Source: Opitutaceae bacterium | GTDB lineage: Bacteria > Verrucomicrobiota > Verrucomicrobiia > Opitutales > Opitutaceae | Length of the DNA: 37,246 bases | Reading direction: 5' to 3' | NCBI GenBank assembly: GCA_025360455.1 | Contig: JANYCF010000103.1 | Coordinates: 1-37,246, forward strand | In this document: piece by piece, positions 1-7,614 of the stretch | Layout: every line of letters begins with the position of its first letter | Position numbering within the stretch: the first letter of the stretch is position 1 | The notes under the pieces: model-generated | Seen by the model: the letters and a program-made list of their open reading frames with translations, nothing else | What the model was told of the DNA's origin: nothing | Database searches by the model: none | Position numbers and translations under genes: made by a program

Positions 1-1117
1 CGCCGGGCACCACCGCCTGACCACCGAGCTTGCCCTCGGTGCCGACCTCGCGCGCCACGCGGCTCACTTCGGAGGCGAAAGCATTAAGCCGGTCCACCAT
101 GGTGTTGATCGTTTCCTTTAGCTCGAGAATTTCGCCCTTCACGTCGACCGTGATCTTGCGCGACAAATCGCCGCGGGCCACTGCCGTGGTAACGCCCGCA
201 ATATTACGGACCTGCGCCGTGAGATTGGACGCCATGGCATTCACAGAATCCGTCAAATCCTTCCACGTGCCGGACACGCCGGGCACGACCGCCTGGCCAC
301 CGAGCTTGCCTTCCGTGCCGACGTCGCGCGCCACGCGCGTCACTTCCGCAGCGAAGGAACGCAGCTGGTCCACCATGACATTGATGGCCTCCTTCAGCTG
401 TAGAATTTCGCCACGCACGTCCACGGTGATCTTGCGGGACAAGTCGCCCTTCGCCACCGCGATGGTCACGTCGGCGATGTTGCGCACCTGCGCCGTGAGA
501 TTGCCCGCCATCTGGTTGACGGATTCGGTCAGTTCCTTCCACACGCCTGACACGCCCTTGACCTTCGCCTGGCCGCCGAGTTTGCCTTCGGTGCCGACTT
601 CGCGTGCCACGCGGATCACCTCGACAGAAAACGCACCGAGCTGGCCGACCATGCCGTTTACCAGTTTGGCGGTGCGGAGGTATTCACCTTTGAGCGGCCG
701 GCCATTCAACTCCAAGGGCATGGATTGGGTCAGGTCACCTTTTGCCACGGCACCGATGACGCGGCCGACTTCCACCGTCGGCTGGGATAATTCATCGACC
801 AGCGCGTTGATCGCCTCGATGCGTTCCGCCCAATTGCCAATGGAATCGCCCATGGGGAGACGAACATTGATCTTTCCCTCTTCGCCCACCTGATGCCGCA
901 GACGCAACAGGCTCGTGTTGAAACGCTCCATCCGGGCGGAGATACCGTTTAAGCTTTGAGCTACCCGGCCTTCCAATCCCGTCCAGTCGGAGGGCAGTCG
1001 CACGCTGAAATCGCCTTCGTCGAGCGAGTCCAACGTCGCAATCAATAGTTTCATGAAAACAGCACTGTCCAATGAGTCGCTTGGCATGCGCTTGATCGCG
1101 ATATTTTTTACTTTCAT
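1..1117 (-). CDS. HAMP-repeat sensor histidine kinase, N-terminal part (partial)
   Basis: The minus-strand frame is open from an ATG at 1117 to the window edge (372 codons). After about 90 residues without membrane segments it enters 92-residue units of the type [22 protein letters not shown]...NVMVDQL...[19 protein letters not shown]...[17 protein letters not shown]. These are the poly-HAMP modules of group III (Nik1-like) hybrid histidine kinases, which are usually cytoplasmic and sense osmotic or other stress. Unit boundaries fall at about 553, 277 and 1, a period of exactly 276 bases. The kinase core and any receiver domains would lie beyond the left edge. The sequence AAAGGA directly precedes the ATG, supporting this start; an internal ATG at 1054 is an alternative. 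Family identification is secure; the signal sensed and the output are unknown. A perfect 20-bp palindrome lies about 200 bases upstream. Confidence 0.9.
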   Translation of the reverse strand, partial: MKVKNIAIKRMPSDSLDSAVFMKLLIATLDSLDEGDFSVRLPSDWTGLEGRVAQSLNGISARMERFNTSLLRLRHQVGEEGKINVRLPMGDSIGNWAERIEAINALVDELSQPTVEVGRVIGAVAKGDLTQSMPLELNGRPLKGEYLRTAKLVNGMVGQLGAFSVEVIRVAREVGTEGKLGGQAKVKGVSGVWKELTESVNQMAGNLTAQVRNIADVTIAVAKGDLSRKITVDVRGEILQLKEAINVMVDQLRSFAAEVTRVARDVGTEGKLGGQAVVPGVSGTWKDLTDSVNAMASNLTAQVRNIAGVTTAVARGDLSRKITVDVKGEILELKETINTMVDRLNAFASEVSRVAREVGTEGKLGGQAVVPG

Positions 1118-1322
1118 TTCCTTTGGGGTTTGGGACGGTGAAATCTCACCGTTGGGTTGGTGTGGGAAATTTTCCGATGCCGCATCACAAGCACTTCATC
1201 AAAAGCGATGAGGTGAGGATGCTTGAAAGCATAAGCGGTGGGGAATTTTTATTGGCGCTGGGTGATTTCAACATCCGAAGACCCCATGCAGAAAAATTGC
1301 CCGCCAGAGGTCAAAGAAGGTG

Positions 1323-1342
1323 TTTGGTGTTTAAACACCAAA
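1323..1342. promoter_or_regulatory. perfect 20-bp palindrome, copy 1 (candidate operator)
   Basis: TTTGGTGTTTAAACACCAAA is a perfect inverted repeat; here the symmetry extends one more base on each side (1322-1343). The same 20 bases recur at 35161-35180 in front of the TonB receptor gene. Two identical perfect palindromes, both intergenic, suggest a dimeric regulator site. This copy lies about 205 bases upstream of the HAMP kinase start. No T-run follows, so a terminator is less likely. Confidence 0.6.
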
Positions 1343-1570
1343 CGGAGTGACCCAACAATGGTGTCGCGCGCCGTTGCCGGCCAAAACTCCAAGCATACCA
1401 ATGGTCTACTATTGGATCCGCCATGCTTTGCCTAACTGCAATACCGGCATGGTTTTGAGAAAAGGTTCATCATTAGCGCAGGATTGTTCATTTTTAGAGG
1501 GGCGTTGATCTGGCTAGAGTAGCCACCGTGCCGCCGTGCCTGTGGGCTCGGATGTGAGGGCGACCCTCTC

Positions 1571-1590
1571 GGCAGGCAGGGACGCCTGCC
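1571..1590. repeat. short hairpin, GGCAGGC/GCCTGCC
   Basis: A 7-bp perfect stem (GGCAGGC 1571-1577, GCCTGCC 1584-1590) with a 6-base loop sits in non-coding DNA and is followed by GCTACTCC. It resembles a dispersed intergenic repeat rather than a terminator, because no T-run follows. Only one copy is present here, so its repeat nature is inferred. Confidence 0.35.
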
Positions 1591-1735
1591 GCTACTCCGG
1601 AGCGCAACAAGAGATGTTCTCCCTGTATTTGGGCGACCAAGTAATACTAAATTAGCGCTTATGGTGGTGCGCCCCTGAAATGAACCTACTCAACCTTGAT
1701 TCGTCTCAGGTGGGATCTGCTCGCGAGGGTAGGGA

Positions 1736-1775
1736 AACGCCCCATGGCAGGCAATTTGTCGAAAGTATACTATTC
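1736..1775 (+). promoter_or_regulatory. stress-type promoter element, site A
   Basis: AACGCCCCATGG (1736-1747), an 18-base spacer and TATACTATTC (1766-1775) match the two-block element found before dps, the YXWGXW lipoprotein and others. It points at the small DUF1328-like gene at 1864, giving a leader of about 85 bases if transcription starts just after the second block. Confidence 0.55.
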
Positions 1776-1863
1776 GCTTTTCACAACTGAAAGCAATTTC
1801 CCCACACCCGATTGAATCGGAGAGACCCGACAATCCCATACAACTTCATCACCATTTTTATTT

Positions 1864-2037
1864 ATGTTAAAATACATTGTTAGTTATTTCGTGCTTACCG
1901 CCTTCTTTGCTGTACTTGGTTTTAGTCTATTGGCTGATACTGGTGCGACCATCGCCAAGGTTGGGTTTGCCTTTTTTCTGGTGATGTTTCTTGGCTCGTT
2001 ACTCTACAGGCCAGAGCGCAGACGTTCCGAAATTTAA
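1864..2037 (+). CDS. small DUF1328-like two-helix membrane protein
   Basis: This 57-codon frame starts MLKYIVSYFVLTAFFAVLGFS. It has two hydrophobic segments (about residues 4-23 and 31-47) separated by a short loop with DTGATIAKVG, and ends in a basic tail (RPERRRSEI). Length and layout (MLKY start, small helix, IAK, second helix FFLVMFLGSLL) match the DUF1328/YtjA family of small inner-membrane proteins, whose function is unknown but which often sit with stress genes. No clear Shine-Dalgarno precedes the ATG. A promoter-like element (1736-1775) lies about 90 bases upstream, shared with dps and other small stress genes. The gene converges on the sigma factor gene to its right. Confidence 0.75.
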   Translation: MLKYIVSYFVLTAFFAVLGFSLLADTGATIAKVGFAFFLVMFLGSLLYRPERRRSEI

Positions 2038-2200
2038 CAGACTTACGCTGACACTAGGTTGGTGCTGAAGCCTCACGGTGTGGTGCGCTTAGGGGAATTT
2101 CTTGGCGCATAGGGTCAAGCTCGGTCGCGCAGTTTTAGGCTAGGTGGTTGCTCACCGTACCGAACTGGCAACTTACTTTTGGTATGCCGGTTCTCCGGAC

Positions 2201-2959
2201 TCAGGCGCAGATACTTTCCTGACCATTGGTCGCAGGGACCATATCCAGCCATTGGTAAGGCGACATATTGGGATCAAAATCGGGATAGGTCTTGCTGAGC
2301 ATTTTCTGCAATTCCCGTCGAGCCCGGCCAATTCTGCTTTTTACTGTGCCGACCTTGATCTTAAGTGCACGGCCAATCTCCTCGTAGGAATGTTCGCATA
2401 CGTTGCGTAAGATCAGGATTTCGCGCTGATCGGCGTTCAGCTTGTCCATGCACTCTGCGACCAAGAGTGAAAACTCCTGGGTTGCCGTTTCCCGTACCGG
2501 ACCAGGGTTTTTGCAGGGAATCAGATCGGCATATGTCGCCTCGGTATCCGCACTGAGAGTGGAGTCGAATGATTGCGTCGCGTGGCGGCGGCGGCGGTGA
2601 AAATACCAATAGCGGTTGCGGGCAAGATTGAGGGTGATGCTCTGCAACCAGACGGCGAGTGATGATTCCCCGCGAAAAAAGGCGAGACTGCGGTGCGCGC
2701 GGATGAAAGTGTCCTGGGCGATCTCTTCAGCATCAGCGTGGTTGCGCAGGAGGCGATACGCGGCCTGCAGTATTTTTTCACGGTAGCGCATGACAATCTC
2801 GACAAAAGCTTCCTGGTCCCCGCGATTGAACCTGCGCACCAGTTCTGCATCCCGCTTCGCTTCGTGTTGAGCAGCGGCGAGGTGAGCGGCACGAGCAGAC
2901 GTGACGCGGCCGGATTTGGCAGAGCTGACAGAGCGAGAAAGAGGAATTTGTGCGACCAT
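2201..2959 (-). CDS. ECF-family RNA polymerase sigma factor
   Basis: The protein has 252 residues. Region 2 is seen around residues 38-105 (RRFNRGDQEAFVEIVMRYREKILQAAYRLLRNHADAEEIAQDTFIRAHRSL, then FRGESSLAVWLQSITLNLARNRYW). Region 4 lies around 165-222 (CMDKLNADQREILILRNVCEHSYEEIGRALKIKVGTVKSRIGRARRELQK), with a helix-turn-helix. It is longer than most ECF factors because of about 37 extra N-terminal residues and a C-terminal tail (DFDPNMSPYQWLDMV). No anti-sigma gene is adjacent. The ATG at 2959 is preceded by a very AT-rich stretch without a clear ribosome site, so an internal start is possible. It is divergent from dps, and CCATGGGGTATT (3006-3017) upstream is the reverse complement of the regulon's first block, suggesting autoregulation. 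Its target promoters are inferred, not shown. Confidence 0.92.
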   Translation of the reverse strand: MVAQIPLSRSVSSAKSGRVTSARAAHLAAAQHEAKRDAELVRRFNRGDQEAFVEIVMRYREKILQAAYRLLRNHADAEEIAQDTFIRAHRSLAFFRGESSLAVWLQSITLNLARNRYWYFHRRRRHATQSFDSTLSADTEATYADLIPCKNPGPVRETATQEFSLLVAECMDKLNADQREILILRNVCEHSYEEIGRALKIKVGTVKSRIGRARRELQKMLSKTYPDFDPNMSPYQWLDMVPATNGQESICA

Positions 2960-2977
2960 ATTATAAAAAATGCTGAT

Positions 2978-3017
2978 CTAAGTTACCGGAGAAATGCACC
3001 GGGTACCATGGGGTATT
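2978..3017 (-). promoter_or_regulatory. candidate autoregulatory promoter element, site I
   Basis: Read on the minus strand, AATACCCCATGG (3017-3006) matches the first block of the shared element at 11 of 12 positions against site B. The expected second block 18 bases on is only GGTAACTTAG, a poor match to CTATNNT. It would place transcription just ahead of the sigma factor ATG. The second block is weak, so confidence is limited. Confidence 0.35.
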
Positions 3018-3178
3018 GTGCTACAGGTCTTGCTGCCCGGTGGAATCGGTTAGCTTCCGGCCTGGTTTGAGGTGAGTGAGAAATGACCGGAGGCGTTGTG
3101 GTCCCGGATGGTTTGCGTGGGTTTTCCGGCACTCGCTCGATAAACGCATGAAGGGAGGACCTTGGCTCCTATGCCCTG

Positions 3179-3219
3179 AACACCCCATGGTGACCCGAGA
3201 GGGCCTCTGCTATCGTGAG
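3179..3219 (+). promoter_or_regulatory. stress-type promoter element, site B
   Basis: AACACCCCATGG (3179-3190), a 19-base spacer and CTATCGTGAG (3210-3219) form the same arrangement as sites C and D. It lies about 75 bases ahead of the dps ATG at 3293. An upstream ATG at 3215 in the dps frame falls inside the second block, which argues for the downstream start. Confidence 0.6.
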
Positions 3220-3292
3220 TGTAGGCTATTGCGAACTCTTGAAAAACTTCTCCGAACGAGTCTTCCGACTGCCACCTAATCCCACCTCAAAT

Positions 3293-3805
3293 ATGAAAAC
3301 AAACCTCACATCGGGTAATGATGGCCGCCAGGAAATGGGGCGGAAGCTTCAGCTGCTGCTTGCGGACGAGTACAGGCTCTACAAGATCACACATGACTAC
3401 CATTGGAATGTCACCGGGCCGGATGATCATGCTTTGCGGTTGCTGTTTCAGCTCCAACATGAGGAAGCTGCGGGTGGGGTTGATGATATTGCGGAATGGA
3501 TCCGCGTCCTTCATCTTGGTGCGCCCATCAACTGGACCGAATTAAGAGAATCCGCGCGCTGCTCAACCGTTTCTGGCGTTGGGCTGCCGGCCCAAAGTAT
3601 GCTCGCTGAACTGCTGCGCTCGCATGAAGAAATTATCGCGCAGCTCCACGCCGACAGTACTGTCTGTCTGCATGAGCTGGGCGATGCCTCCATGGCTGCT
3701 CACCTGACCGAGCTGAGAGAGCGGCAAGAAAGTGCTGCTTGGATGGTCCGGGCCCAGCTCGGAGCCACGTGGGAAAAAAACTGGCCTATCCCACTCTCGG
3801 CTTGA
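3293..3805 (+). CDS. Dps/ferritin-like DNA-protection protein
   Basis: The protein has 170 residues from the chosen ATG, the usual Dps length. It contains the hallmark DEYRLYKITHDYHWNVTGPDDHAL followed by LLFQLQHEEAAGGVDDIAEWIR, with the paired histidines and acidic residues of the intersubunit ferroxidase centre. Dps proteins form 12-mers in the cytoplasm, oxidise and store Fe(II) using peroxide, and often bind DNA in stationary phase or oxidative stress. The frame is open 26 codons further upstream, but that start would fall within the promoter-like element at 3179-3219. It is divergent from the ECF sigma gene, and both have the same first promoter block. Confidence 0.9.
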   Translation: MKTNLTSGNDGRQEMGRKLQLLLADEYRLYKITHDYHWNVTGPDDHALRLLFQLQHEEAAGGVDDIAEWIRVLHLGAPINWTELRESARCSTVSGVGLPAQSMLAELLRSHEEIIAQLHADSTVCLHELGDASMAAHLTELRERQESAAWMVRAQLGATWEKNWPIPLSA

Positions 3806-4048
3806 TCAGGGAAAATAATTCCTCCCGTTTTTTCCGTGATGATTTTATCCGACGGCGAGACGGCGGTGCGGCGAATTGGCTCGAGACATTGACCACGGTT
3901 CTTTGGTCCACGCTTGGACTCTCCTGTCGCAGGCGGCGCAGCCTATTCGGCTACGTTGTAGGGGAAGGCCACAATGCCTTTTTGTACGTCTTGGGATTAC
4001 CTGTGAAATGGAAAACTAAACACTGCCGTCTGCGGTAGTTCAGTCCCT

Positions 4049-6316
4049 ATGTTGCTCAATTCCAGACCCGCCCGTTTTTTGATCACCCGCCTCGCCCGGG
4101 CCTACGGATTTCTTGACCCGGTCAGTCTCGTCGCGCGAATGCGGGGCTTTGCCCAGCCTTCGGAAGTGGCGGAGCCGATCGAGTTGCTGCGCGCCGGCAT
4201 GCTTTTTCACGCGCGGGGGCTGGTGAACACGAAGGCCATCCAGAACAATCTCGACTGGATATGGCCTTACTGGGTGGAGAAACAATTTAATCCGGCCGAC
4301 GAATCGTTCATTCCCCGGGCGTTTTCCTTCAGTCATATCAATCTCACCCATCGCAACTGGACGGCGGTCGGATGGCCCGGTGTGCCGTGGTATCCGATTG
4401 TCGATCCGCGCGGGCTGGTGACGCCGCTCTACGACGGCTGGTCGCTCGATTTTTGGTTCGTGCCGGAGAACGGCCCGTTGCTGGCACCGTCGAAAAGCGG
4501 CGAATTCCAACAGTCTCTTGCGCTCACGGATAATCTCGTTGTCAGTTCCATCGCCACCTGGTCGGCGGCCTGCATTGCCACTAAGGTCAGGCTTTGTCTC
4601 ACGGGAGGTGAGCCGCATTGCCGCGTGAGCGTGCTCGCGCCTGCGGGAGAACGGGGGTTTGTTGCCGTGGTGCTCCGGCCTTACAATCCCGAGGGGATCA
4701 GCTTTGTGCACAATATCGCCCTTGCCTCGGATCGCCGGGGTTGGGTGGTAAACAAACGTCACACCGTGGAGTTTGACCGCGCGCCTGTGCGCCACGTCTT
4801 GTCGGTGTACAAAGAAGGAGACGTGGCCCAGCGCCTGGAGGAAACGGCGGATTTTTCCGAGCTGTCCGAGGTCGAGTGCCCTGTTGGACTCGCCACCGCG
4901 GCCGCCTTGTTCCCGATCGCGGAATTACAGGACGAGCCGCTGGAGCTGAGCATTCCCCTCTATGACGAACTCCATCCGGGGCGGCGTCCACGCTGTCCGG
5001 CGATACCCGGCTGGCGTGAAGCAATGGCGCCGCTGGCGAAACTCCAGGTGGGCGACCGGCGCACGCAGTCACTCTTCGACCTTGCAGCCAGCACACTGGT
5101 GCTGCTCACGCCGGAGGATGCCTATCCCGGTCCTTACACTTACAAGCGCTTCTGGTTTCGCGATGCGGCCTTGATGCTCAATGCGCTGCTGACTCTCGGT
5201 GGCGTCGAACGCACCCGCCGCGCCTTGGCTGGATTCGCTCCGCGCCAGCGCCGCGACGGTTATTTCCTTTCCCAGGAGGGCGAGTGGGATTCCAATGGCG
5301 AAGCGATCTGGATCTACCACCGCTTTGCCCTGCTGACGGGCGAGGAACTCCCGGCGAAGTGGCTCGAAGCCGTGAAGAAAGGCGTGCGGTGGATTCAGCG
5401 GAAACGTTTGCCGCTGAATGCGCACAGTCCCGGAGCCGGGCTTTTCCCCGCCGGTTTCAGTGCGGAACATCTCGGACCCAATGATTTTTATTACTGGGAT
5501 GATTTCTGGGGCGTCGCGGGATTACGCTGCGCCGCGGACCTGCTGGCGGCGACGAATGCTCAGCTAGCCGACGGGTATCGCCGTGAGGCTGCTGATTTTT
5601 TGGCGACGATTGAGCGCTCCGTGCCGGCCGGTCTGGAGCGACGTTTCCCCGGTGCGATGCCGGCGGCACCGACGCGCCGGATGGATTCGGGGGCGATCGG
5701 TTCGCTGGTGGCGGATTATCCGCTGCAAATTTTTCCGGCAGGGGATACGCGCATGCTTCGCACCGCCGACTATCTGCGGGAGCACAGCAGTTATGCCGGG
5801 GGATTTTTTCAGCACATGATTCACTCCGGCATCAACGCCTACCTGACGCTGCATCTGGCGCAGGTTTGGTTGCGGGCGGGTGAGGTGCCGAGAGTGTGGG
5901 CCATGATGGATTGCGTGGCCCGGCTGGCTTCGCCCACGGGCCAGTGGCCGGAAGCGATCCATCCGCGCACGCGCGGAGGTTGCATGGGTGATGGCCAGCA
6001 TGGTTGGGCGGCGGCGGAATGGGTGATGATCATCCGCAATTGCTTCGTCCGGGAGGAGGGTGATGTGCTTGTCGTTGCTTCCGGCGTCCGGCCCGAGTGG
6101 TGGCAGGACGCGCCAGCCAGTCTCGGGCCGGTGCTGACGCCGTTCGGACCGGTGACAGTAAACATAACCGGTGCGCCGGAGGGCGTTGCCGTACGGGTGG
6201 AAGGCGAGTGGCGGAACGCTGCGCCCCCTCTCCAAATCCGTTTGCCAGGCTTTACTTCGCTCGAATGCGTTCCTTCGGGAACGACGACCACGTTTCAGCT
6301 GACATCTCTTTTATGA
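4049..6316 (+). CDS. six-hairpin glycosidase-like protein (glycogen debranching/amylo-glucosidase type)
   Basis: This 755-residue protein has an N-terminal beta-rich half with many Trp/Tyr residues (NWTAVGWPGVPWYP, DGWSLDFWF). An (alpha/alpha)6-type C-terminal half follows from about residue 350 (TYKRFWFRDAALMLNALLTLGG, GEWDSNGEAIWIYHRFALLTG, NDFYYWDDFWGVAGLR, GQWPEAIHPRTRGGCMGDGQHGWAAAEWVMIIRN). The RFWFRDA and GQHGWAAAEW features are typical of six-hairpin glycosidases such as bacterial debranching or glucoamylase-like enzymes. No signal peptide is obvious. The stop overlaps the next gene's start (ATGA at 6313-6316), so it is coupled to the glycosyltransferase. Substrate is unknown; a role in glucan or glycolipid-linked sugar handling is inferred from its neighbours. 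Confidence 0.75.
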   Translation: MLLNSRPARFLITRLARAYGFLDPVSLVARMRGFAQPSEVAEPIELLRAGMLFHARGLVNTKAIQNNLDWIWPYWVEKQFNPADESFIPRAFSFSHINLTHRNWTAVGWPGVPWYPIVDPRGLVTPLYDGWSLDFWFVPENGPLLAPSKSGEFQQSLALTDNLVVSSIATWSAACIATKVRLCLTGGEPHCRVSVLAPAGERGFVAVVLRPYNPEGISFVHNIALASDRRGWVVNKRHTVEFDRAPVRHVLSVYKEGDVAQRLEETADFSELSEVECPVGLATAAALFPIAELQDEPLELSIPLYDELHPGRRPRCPAIPGWREAMAPLAKLQVGDRRTQSLFDLAASTLVLLTPEDAYPGPYTYKRFWFRDAALMLNALLTLGGVERTRRALAGFAPRQRRDGYFLSQEGEWDSNGEAIWIYHRFALLTGEELPAKWLEAVKKGVRWIQRKRLPLNAHSPGAGLFPAGFSAEHLGPNDFYYWDDFWGVAGLRCAADLLAATNAQLADGYRREAADFLATIERSVPAGLERRFPGAMPAAPTRRMDSGAIGSLVADYPLQIFPAGDTRMLRTADYLREHSSYAGGFFQHMIHSGINAYLTLHLAQVWLRAGEVPRVWAMMDCVARLASPTGQWPEAIHPRTRGGCMGDGQHGWAAAEWVMIIRNCFVREEGDVLVVASGVRPEWWQDAPASLGPVLTPFGPVTVNITGAPEGVAVRVEGEWRNAAPPLQIRLPGFTSLECVPSGTTTTFQLTSLL

Positions 6317-7608
6317 AAATCTGCATGATGACCAATACCTATCTGCCCCATGTGGGCGGTGTGGCCCGTTCTGTGAGCACCTTTGCCGAGGAATACCGCA
6401 AACTTGGCCATCAACTTCTCGTGGTCGCGCCCGAGTTTGACGGTCCGCCCCTGCCTGCGCGGCAGGCGCGGATGGTGGAACGCGTGGCCGCGATTCAGAA
6501 TTTCAATGGCAGTGATTTTTCCGTGCGGTTGCCGCTGGCCGCGACGCTGTCGACCAGGCTCGACGATTTCCAAGCGAATATCATCCATGCCCATCACCCG
6601 TTTTTGCTCGGCGATACCGCGTTGCGAGTCGGTGCGACAAAAAATGTGCCGGTGATTTTCACCCATCATACCCGTTATGAGGATTACACCCATTACGTGC
6701 CGTTTGATTCGCTGACGTTGAAGGAAGTGGCGATCAACCTTTCCACCCAGTTTGCCAATCTCTGCGACGGTGTCATCGCGCCCAGCGAGAGCATCGCCAA
6801 GCTCATCCGGAAACGCGGTGTCACGACGCCCATCGCAGTGGTGCCCACGGGGGTCGATGTGGCGGGCTTTGCGGCCGGGGACGGGGCGAAGGCCCGGCGC
6901 CGGTTCAAGATTCCCGCGAAGGCATTCGTGGTTGGGCATACGGGGCGGCTGGCCCCGGAAAAAAATCTTGGTTACCTGACCAAAGCAGTCGCACTGTTCC
7001 TGAAAAAAACTCCGCATGCCCGTTTTCTCGTGATTGGTGGCGGGCCGTCCGAGGAGGAAATCCGCCGTATTTGCACGGAGCAGGGCGTCGGAGCCCAGCT
7101 GATTCTCGCCGGCAAGCACACTGGCCGCGCCCTGCATGATGCATTCAAAGCCATGGATGTTTTCGCGTTTGCCTCGTTCAGCGAAACGCAGGGCATGGTG
7201 ATCGCCGAGGCCATGGCCGCAGGCATCCCCGTGGTTGCCTTGAAGGCCAATGGCGTGGTCGAGGTGGTGCGCGATGGCCTGAACGGTTTCTTGCTGCCCG
7301 CCCGCACGCCGCCCGCGAAATTTGCGGCGCGAATGGGGGAATTGCACGCGGCCCCGGCCCGGCGGCGGCAGTTCAGCCGCGCGGCGCTGGCGACGGCCAA
7401 AGAATTTTCGCGCGAGCATTGTGCCGCGTTGGCGTTGGAATTCTATGATAAAATCCGGAAGGTGACCCGCCGTGAGCGGTTGATGACCGAAATGAGCGTG
7501 TGGGGATCGCTCGGGCAGCGTCTCGCCATGGAGTGGGAGTTGCTCTCGCAAAAAACCCAGACTCTTGTCGCCGCTTTTAAAGGCGAACCGGAGAAGAAGG
7601 CTTCATAA
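6313..7608 (+). CDS. GT4-family glycosyltransferase, diacylglycerol-glucosyltransferase-like
   Basis: The start ATG overlaps the preceding stop as ATGA; a longer in-frame extension back to 6097 lies inside the upstream gene and was rejected. The 431-residue protein begins MKICMMTNTYLPHVGGVARSV and includes IIHAHHPFLLGDTALR, HHTRYEDYTHYVP, VVPTGVDV, GHTGRLAPEKNLGYL and the donor-site EX7E motif in FSETQGMVIAEAMAAGIPVV. This is a retaining GT-B fold of family GT4. The N-terminus and the YEDY motif resemble bacterial 1,2-diacylglycerol glucosyltransferases and SqdX-like lipid transferases, although sugar acceptor specificity cannot be read from sequence. The next gene encodes a membrane-anchored phosphodiesterase-EEP fusion, which makes a lipid-linked role plausible. 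Confidence 0.85.
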   Translation: MKICMMTNTYLPHVGGVARSVSTFAEEYRKLGHQLLVVAPEFDGPPLPARQARMVERVAAIQNFNGSDFSVRLPLAATLSTRLDDFQANIIHAHHPFLLGDTALRVGATKNVPVIFTHHTRYEDYTHYVPFDSLTLKEVAINLSTQFANLCDGVIAPSESIAKLIRKRGVTTPIAVVPTGVDVAGFAAGDGAKARRRFKIPAKAFVVGHTGRLAPEKNLGYLTKAVALFLKKTPHARFLVIGGGPSEEEIRRICTEQGVGAQLILAGKHTGRALHDAFKAMDVFAFASFSETQGMVIAEAMAAGIPVVALKANGVVEVVRDGLNGFLLPARTPPAKFAARMGELHAAPARRRQFSRAALATAKEFSREHCAALALEFYDKIRKVTRRERLMTEMSVWGSLGQRLAMEWELLSQKTQTLVAAFKGEPEKKAS

Positions 7609-7614
7609 TTCGTC

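Larger units (their letters stand above)
1118..1735. other. intergenic region without a convincing gene
   Basis: No open frame here shows a family resemblance. The stretch holds a 20-bp palindrome (1323-1342) and a short hairpin repeat (1571-1590), both listed separately. The remainder shows nothing recognisable. Confidence 0.6.

Noticed and set aside
30-893. 287-codon plus-strand frame with internal repeats
   Set aside because: The repeats are the reverse complement of the HAMP units on the minus strand.
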